Shown here piece after piece: positions 58,040 to 64,000 of a stretch of 64,000 nt of DNA (positions are counted from its first letter, which is position 1; each line of letters opens with the position of its first letter). The stretch covers positions 1 through 64,000 of the forward strand of contig MU129083.1 of NCBI GenBank assembly GCA_014904985.1. The letters are read 5' to 3'. The translations under genes and the position numbers were made by a program. The notes beneath the pieces are model-generated. The model saw nothing but the letters and a program-made list of their open reading frames with translations. It made no database searches and was not told the DNA's origin. The DNA is from Hydnum rufescens UP504. Lineage: Eukaryota > Basidiomycota > Agaricomycetes > Cantharellales > Hydnaceae.

Positions 58040-58824
58040 TCAACTTCCACTAGGTCCTGCCTCACCAAGTGTTGGAGCCAAGGGAGGAGCCCCACCTCCA
58101 GCTTGAAATCTGGCACGCGACGCCGCGAATAATTGTTCCTGCTGTGCCAACAGTTCTTCTTCAGTCAATCCCGTCTGCTCAAACTTGGAGACCTTCTTCT
58201 CCCGGTCCTAGGTATAATAGGGGGGGTGAGGTTTCGTTCCATAACGGAGAGTGAGCGTTGCACCTTCAATTGTTGCTTGTGGTCATTGAACACTTCTTGC
58301 ACCTCCGGCAAATATTTTTCAAACCCCAGATCCTAGAATTCGAACGAAACATTCAGTTCCAGTCATTCGCCAATAGCCCAGTAGCTCACGTGAAGAGCAG
58401 TAATGATGTGTTCCGGCGCTATCGTCTTTTTAGACTCCTTGTCACATATTTCGTTGGCTTCTGAAGAGATCAGGTGAATGAATTCTGCAAAACATCGTAC
58501 ATGCAATAAGGATATGGTAAGGTTTCAGCGTGACAAGTGCTGAATCGGCCATAGCGGAGCAGACGAACCAATGCAACATTCAATGATAAGGTCGCGAGTC
58601 TCCTTCGTGCAGAGCATGTCTTTGGGCAGTAAATCTTTGTTTTGCCACAGGGAGTTCTCCTGGTCAGTGCCCATCCAAGTCGCGGGTGTACCGACCCCAA
58701 ACACGCCGAGGAACATGGACGCTGTCTCAGACCACTCACCGGTGATCATCTTTTGGACCGTCGCGCGAGGTAGCGTCAATTCCTCGTCTGTGACGCCCCC
58801 GCCTCCTCGTCCTTCATCGCCCAT
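58040..58824 (-). CDS. DR1: DR1 / NC2-beta, TBP-binding transcription repressor
   Basis: Histone-fold subunit of Negative Cofactor 2; pairs with NC2-alpha (DRAP1/Bur6) on TBP and blocks TFIIA/TFIIB. Start MGDEGRGGGGVTDEELTLPR at 58824, then ATVQKMIT. An intron ending AACAAAG joins DLLPKDMLCTKETRDLIIEC, then CI-EFIHLISSEANEICDKES, KKTIAPEHIITALH and DLGFEKYLPEVQEVFNDHKQ. The tail is DREKKVSKFEQTGLTEEELL, then AQQEQLFAASRARFQAGGG, with the stop at 58040-58042. All five exons join in frame and the protein appears complete. Core promoter gene placed head to tail behind the acyl-CoA dehydrogenase, with 115 nt between. Confidence 0.95.
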
Positions 58825-58939
58825 AGTTAGGTGACTTCAGTTCCGTCACGTCAAATGCTGAGTTTTGCTTCCGGCACGTATATGTCTATGTGGTCAGCTT
58901 ACACAATATCATACATATTCGAGGTGCTACAGAATGAGT

Positions 58940-60537
58940 TCACAAAGCAGTCTTCCACTGAGCATCAATCTTGGCCTCTCTCTCTTTCGTCTCGGCCGTT
59001 CGGCGATGAAGAGCTGGGGCACGCTTCAGTTCCTCCTTGCCAATTTGTTGGATGTGGACCTCGTCCGGACCCTAGTCCCCAATATTATCAGAGGAAGGAA
59101 GTCCGCAAAACTTGCATAAGAATCGAGAACTCACGTCCGCAATTCGCAAAACTCTCATCCAAGACCACGATTTAGCAAGAGTCGTATCCTGGCTTAGACC
59201 TTCCGCCCCGTGGCTCTGCATGGCTCTGTCGACCACCCCGAGAGCAACGGTTGGAACGATAAACTTGGCCATTCCAATGTCCTTAAAAGCACCCTTGGCC
59301 TTGACTTTGTCGATCTGGTGGGCAGCACTCAGAACTAAGAGACGGGCGCCGTCAAGCTCCGCTCGGGACCGAGCGATGTCGGCGATGATGGTGCCATGTT
59401 CGTACAGCGCCTTGCCGAATGTCTTGCGATCGGGGTTCGTTACGCGTTGGATCATAATGTCTAGAGCCCCTTGCGCGATGCCGATGGCACGCATACAGTG
59501 ATGGATTCGCCCGGGGCTACGCGGTCCCAGAGTCAAATAAAAATCTGTCTATCAGACAGGGGAGTAGGGATGATGCGCACCCAAGACGACCCTGCAAGAT
59601 CTCGAAGCCACGGCCCCAGCCGGCAATAACGTTGCTGACGGGAACGCGTACATTGGTGTATACAATCTCTGCGTGTCCTTCTGGTGCGTCATCATAGCCG
59701 AACACATGCATATTGCGGATGACTTTCACCCCGGGTGTGTTCGCAGGGACGAGGATAGCGCTCTGCTGAAGGTGTTTGTTTGGGTTTGTGGGGTCAGATT
59801 TCCCGACGACAATGTGGAAAGCGCATCGAACATCCCCTGCCCCGGATATCCACCTTGCACATCGACACAGGTCAGATTAGACTAGTTGAACCCGAATGAC
59901 AGATAACATGGCGCACCATTTATGGCCATTGATCACGATCTCGTCCCCTTCCACACGAATGGAAGTGCTTACATTAGTCGCATCCGAGGAGGCGGTTCCA
60001 TATTCCGTCATTGCGAAGGCGGAGCGAATCTCGCCATTCAAGAGGGGAATGAGCCACTTCTTCTGTTGTTCGGGACTTCCGTATCGGGCCAGCACCTCCA
60101 TATTTCCAGTATCGGGAGCAGAGCAATTGGTTGCCTCCGACGCTAGGGTACCCGTTCTCCCCATGACTTCAGCCATCACTGCGTACTGTGGAGATAAGGC
60201 GTTAAAATGTTCGACATGGCACGGAGAAGATGATCCCACCTCCAGATTTGTTAGGGGGACACCGAATCTCATAATGAGCCTTGCTCAGAAACAGATTCCA
60301 TAGGCCCAGCTTGCGAGCCTTGCGTTTCAAGTCTTTGATTACAGGATTGGCAGTAGTCCAGCGCTTGGAGGGATCCGTAGGGATCACCTCATGGTACGCC
60401 TTCTGAGCTGGTACAACTTCGGTCTGTACGAAGTCGACAAGCTTCGCCAGAGTCTCTTTCGCAAAAGGGGAGAACTTGTCTTCAACAAGGGCCCATGCAC
60501 TGGGAGAGATGAACTCGGTGACAGGATGGGTAGCCAT
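58940..60537 (-). CDS. Acyl-CoA dehydrogenase, ACAD10/11-like
   Basis: FAD-dependent acyl-CoA dehydrogenase. Start [20 protein letters not shown] at 60537, then [20 protein letters not shown] and [15 protein letters not shown]. One frame slip leads into [10 protein letters not shown], and an intron gives [20 protein letters not shown]. Then [40 protein letters not shown] (flavin-site segment), [80 protein letters not shown] and [20 protein letters not shown]. The tail is [20 protein letters not shown], with the stop at 58940-58942. The protein is a stand-alone ACAD domain of about 430 aa without the kinase part of human ACAD10/11. Mitochondrial or peroxisomal place is not settled. Confidence 0.92.
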
Positions 60538-62928
60538 GAACAAGGATGTGGTTCTGGGTGTTACCGGAACTGAATACTTGGCTATTTGTGGGGATAGCCG
60601 GAGAGCGGCAGGGCCACATGGTCAAGTCGATTGAGAGTCTTTGTTGATGGCTTACTCACAGTCCGACGGCTGCGACCTGTTACGTCTCAATGAAGTGTTT
60701 TTTGACATCCCAGCACGCGAAGGGGCACATTTTCCCTTTTATGGGTAAGTGGCAGAAAACTTTTGACTACAGTACTTCGTTGTCAATTAGTCAGTTTCAT
60801 TTCCGATGCCCGGGGCTGTGCTGTCATTCGTAATCGGCAGGCAACACCGGCAACTATGTTACCGACCACGGTTACTACTGTCATACGATCATATCGAGGA
60901 AATTTGGATGCGCTTTGTTAGGCTTAGGAGACCCTGATGAAATATAAATTAATTATGTGGGGATTTTGTGGGGTACTATCTCATGATGCTAGCTATTCTC
61001 GTCTGCTCACGAAAAATTGATGTCATGACTGGCGAAGCGAAAGCCAGGGCGTGAGACTGGGGGTCAACCAACTGTGCCGATCGGGGGGGTGCAGGAGTTC
61101 TTACAACTAAGCTGAAAATGGGTGGGGACGGTAGAGGAAACAGGTGAGGGCCACAAGCTCACGATAAAAAAGGCAAGGGCAAGATTCCGGCGAAAGCCGC
61201 TTCCCCATTCCCTCGTCGCGGGGCGGCACCCTGCTGCGGGATTCGGATCAGATGGGGGAGGCCCGCTGGATCCAGGGAATTTGTTGGCCCCACAGGTGGC
61301 ACATGGTTGTAGTCCCAAACGCAGGCCCCTAGTCTCCCATCTCATGTGCAGAACATGAGTAAGGAAAGTAATAATAGTATTTGGAGAGTGTTCAGGTGCT
61401 TAGATACGCAGAAGAAGAAGAAAAAGGATTACCCAAGTGATTGGTACACAAAAAAAATTGGTAAATTCAAAAGCGAGATACGGAAAGGGAGGCCTGAGGC
61501 CTGGGGCAGGTCTATGGCAAACTCCAACCAATTGCCCAAGCTCTGAATCCAAAAAGGGAGACACGGAAACAGCATCTTTCCAGAGTCTGATCGGCAGCTC
61601 GATGTAAGCAGCAAGTTGCCAGTTGAATAGCAGATTCATCCTCGCTCATGCTGACTCCGACTATGTGGGGAATGGGGGCCACCAACGATCCAGCAGATAC
61701 ATAGCATTCATTGCGGGAGGGGCTATCTCATGAGGCAGTAAGCCACCATCCATAGGTTTGTCCACTAGAGAAGCGAAATTGTTTGGTGTATGGGCCCAAT
61801 GACTCGGTGACTCAAGAATCAGTGCTAACTGCCGGAACGTCGAGTACTCCGGCCGGCTGTGAGGCTCATGATGGTGACCCGCCAGTAGACCGCTCCGGTG
61901 GAAGCGTCATAAGACACCAAAAAAGGCAAAAGGTCAAAAAGGTGAACAAGGACTAAGCTGAGCAGCGTTGCTGCAGGCGCGCGCTAAATTCAAAAAAAGG
62001 TAAGCACAAGACTTCGGCAAAACGCCCCACCTAGCGCACGTAATCCCCGTGTCTCGGAGCACACTTGGAGCACGAGACTACTACGGCGCCCGAACGTCTG
62101 GGCACGAGCCTAGTCATGGGGGTCCTTTGAACTAACGGTTACCTAGACGAAAGCGAAAAAAATCTCGTCCTGCACAATCTGGCTGACCCAAGATGGTACA
62201 ATAGCCTGAGTGCGGAATTTTTCACGTCTTCATCCTTCTTTCGGGCTTGAACTCTGCTTCGAAGGCAGAGGATTTTGAGCAGAATGAACGATAGTGGGTG
62301 ATAACGTTTCTTGTCCAATTTGGTTTATATAATTCAATTTAGCCTCGTACGAGCGAAAGCAGCGGGGAAATTTATAAACCGCGAGGGGAAATGCCCTCTA
62401 CCGGTGGTAGTTTCCAGGGGTCTGTGACCACGGCTACCTGTGACCTGTGACCGAACCGGCGGTATTTCAAATTCTTCCCGCGTGCGTGTATGAAGCAATT
62501 GCTTTGTGGATGTCGGAGTGAGGGCGGCAGATATGGTTGTGCACGGGTGGGAGGGATTATCTGCCGCTCTCACCACTGAGCCAGTAAACAAAAGTGACCA
62601 AACAAAACAAAGGATCGGCTGGGTTGGGAAAGAAAGTTAGTCCTCGCGATCGCGACAGGCAATCGAGACGAGAGAACGGCCGGAAGCAAACCGGCCTTTG
62701 CCGATTCGGCATTGTCACTAGCCCTCCTCTTGGTCGGAGTGGAGGATATGATTAGCAACTACAATATCGCCAACGCTATTAGTCGGGCGAATGATCTCGG
62801 AGCCATGGCTCAGGTGACGCCAGGAACATATTTAGGCAGGAGAGGAGGACCAGCGCCCATAAACCGCGCCCGCTCCACAGCTGGTCCCCCCACACTCTCC
62901 TCCTTTTCCTCCCTTTCTCGCCTCCGAA
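60538..62928. other. Intergenic, 2.4 kb upstream of the aquaporin
   Basis: No gene recognised. It has G-rich and A-rich strings near 61080, 61430 and 61995, a tandem TGTGACC word around 62440-62455, and CCGGTGGTAG-type short inverted words near 62400. A GAAAG-rich piece near 62625 and pyrimidine-rich sequence at 62890-62920 directly precede the aquaporin ATG and probably belong to its promoter and 5' UTR. Confidence 0.5.
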
Positions 62929-64000
62929 ATGTCTGGTCAGAAAAACGATCCTGGGTAATTCGTTTGCTCCACTCCTCTCAGGCTTACCATTCACCGTTCC
63001 TCTGGGACTAAGTGCCGGCGAACTAAACTCGCGTGTTATCTCTTCATACCTCCACCTCGTAGACGTTACTCCTAGATATGGTAAATAAATTGCTCGCATA
63101 TTTCTGCCACAGAGTTCACTGTTCTTTCCATTAGGCTGGTTGCGCGCTTGGGAACATTGGCGCCCCCTCTGGGTCCAGGAGGCATTCGGAGAGTTCCTTG
63201 GCGTCTTCTTGTAAGTGTTTTGGGCACCAATATCCACCGTTCTCAATTCTCTCCAATTTGATGATTGGGATATAGCTATTGTTATGCCGGTATCGGCGCC
63301 ACGGCTGCCATGAACATTGGTGTTTTGACGAACCAGCCGGAGTTCGGAAGTGAGTTTCATTCCTTCTACTTAGGGTCTTGGATTGACCTCGTCTTCTTTG
63401 TCATTCTCAAGACCTCTTACAGGTTGGATTCGGCTATGGTGATGGGATTTTGTGAAGTGTACACTTGGAGTGTCCCTGATATTAAAGCTTCCTTAGCCAT
63501 GGGTATCGCTTTTGCATTCACTATCTGCGGCATGGGCGGATCACACCTCAATCCGGCCGTAACTCTTGCGTTCGCTCTCTGGAGAGGTAAGTGTCCGTTC
63601 ATCATGTTGTAAAGATTGACTGTTTGATGAGCATCGCTGCCCTCCAGGCTTCCCCTGGTCCAAAGTACCCCACTACGTCGCTTTCCAACTACTGGGTGGT
63701 TATGTTGCTTCACTCCTAGTCTACGCCCAATATCGCCCATACATTCTGGTGAACCCCAACCTTTAGAGGCATATTTGTGTCCGGGTGGCAACTGAATCAT
63801 ATGGCTTAGCCACTGGAGCAGGGTTTAATCCAGGCGGGGAAATCCGCTGAAATTTTCTCGGCTCTGGGAACTGCAGGAATACTCGCGATTGTGAGGATTC
63901 CATTGTTCTATAAGCCGTACATGGGTGCCTCAAATTGTCGACCTTTAGTATCCTAGTCCCGGTATTCCACTGAGATGGGTATTGCTAAACGAATTTGTTG
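62929..64000 (+). CDS. Aquaporin / aquaglyceroporin (MIP family), 3' end beyond the window
   Basis: Membrane channel for water or small solutes. Start MSGQKNDPG at 62929, then LPFTVPLGLSAGELNSRVIS, SYLHLVDVTPRYG and WLRAWEHWRPLWVQEAFGEF (family AEF-type start of helix 1). Next come LGVFFYCYAGIGATAAMNIG, TWSVPDIKASLAMGIAFAFT and GMGGSHLNPAVTLAFALWR with the first NPA box. Then GFPWSKVPHYVAFQLLGGYV, ASLLVYAQYRPYIL and, in the next exons, QAGKSAEIFSALGTAGILAI. The second NPA and last helices must lie past 64000. Six or more short introns are visible. Whether it prefers water or glycerol cannot be told without the second half. Confidence 0.9.

Overview
The window reads as nuclear DNA of a filamentous basidiomycete, most likely an Agaricomycete. 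Genes are broken by many short introns (about 45-90 nt, mostly GT-AG), lie on both strands at close spacing, and include families typical of such fungi: a DUF6534 membrane protein, an X325/BIM1-like secreted copper protein, a class III chitin synthase, an NRC-2/FPK1 kinase and a Vps3844-type protein. There is no sign of a bacterial, organellar or viral origin.

Layout. 1-4940: two blocks of a decayed repeat family with relics of a NACHT-type NTPase, on either side of an intact proteasome alpha-4 gene. 4949-10173: fMsr (+), cysteinyl-tRNA synthetase (-) and an X325 copper protein (-). 11174-13781: a long acidic protein with an Scm3-like segment. 15432-19768: class III chitin synthase. 20154-22275: a damaged DUF6534 gene, then a 3.7 kb gene-poor stretch. 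25990-33155: a compact group of METTL21-like methyltransferase, Vps3844-like, TLDc/OXR1 and a second methyltransferase. 33156-37346: gene-poor. 37347-38934: SMP-30/paraoxonase-like protein. 39846-40326: a non-autonomous hAT-type element with an 8-bp target duplication. 41943-49243: delta-9 desaturase, TRAPPC1/BET5, TRM112 and NRC-2-type kinase. 49587-55529: two aldehyde dehydrogenases in a row. 55979-56364: a solo LTR with a 5-bp target duplication. 56774-60537: a probable mitochondrial protein, DR1/NC2-beta and an acyl-CoA dehydrogenase. 62929 to the right edge: an aquaporin, cut by the window.

Most genes are housekeeping: protein turnover, translation, tRNA and rRNA methylation, vesicle traffic, transcription. 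Several bear on membranes and lipids: desaturase, two aldehyde dehydrogenases (one membrane-anchored), acyl-CoA dehydrogenase, and a probable flippase kinase. I see no secondary-metabolite cluster, CRISPR array or confirmed tRNA/rRNA gene.

The most striking observations concern gene structure. The desaturase needs a 3-nt exon (CAC) to restore its third histidine box. The proteasome gene has a first coding exon that is only ATG, followed by exons of 16, 27 and 15 nt, with a GC-AG intron between the last two. Two divergent gene pairs have start codons only about 53 and 63 nt apart. Many genes carry single-base frameshifts, and copies of the local repeat differ mainly by single-base length changes. 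I read this mostly as sequence error rather than gene death, but it cannot be settled from the sequence alone.
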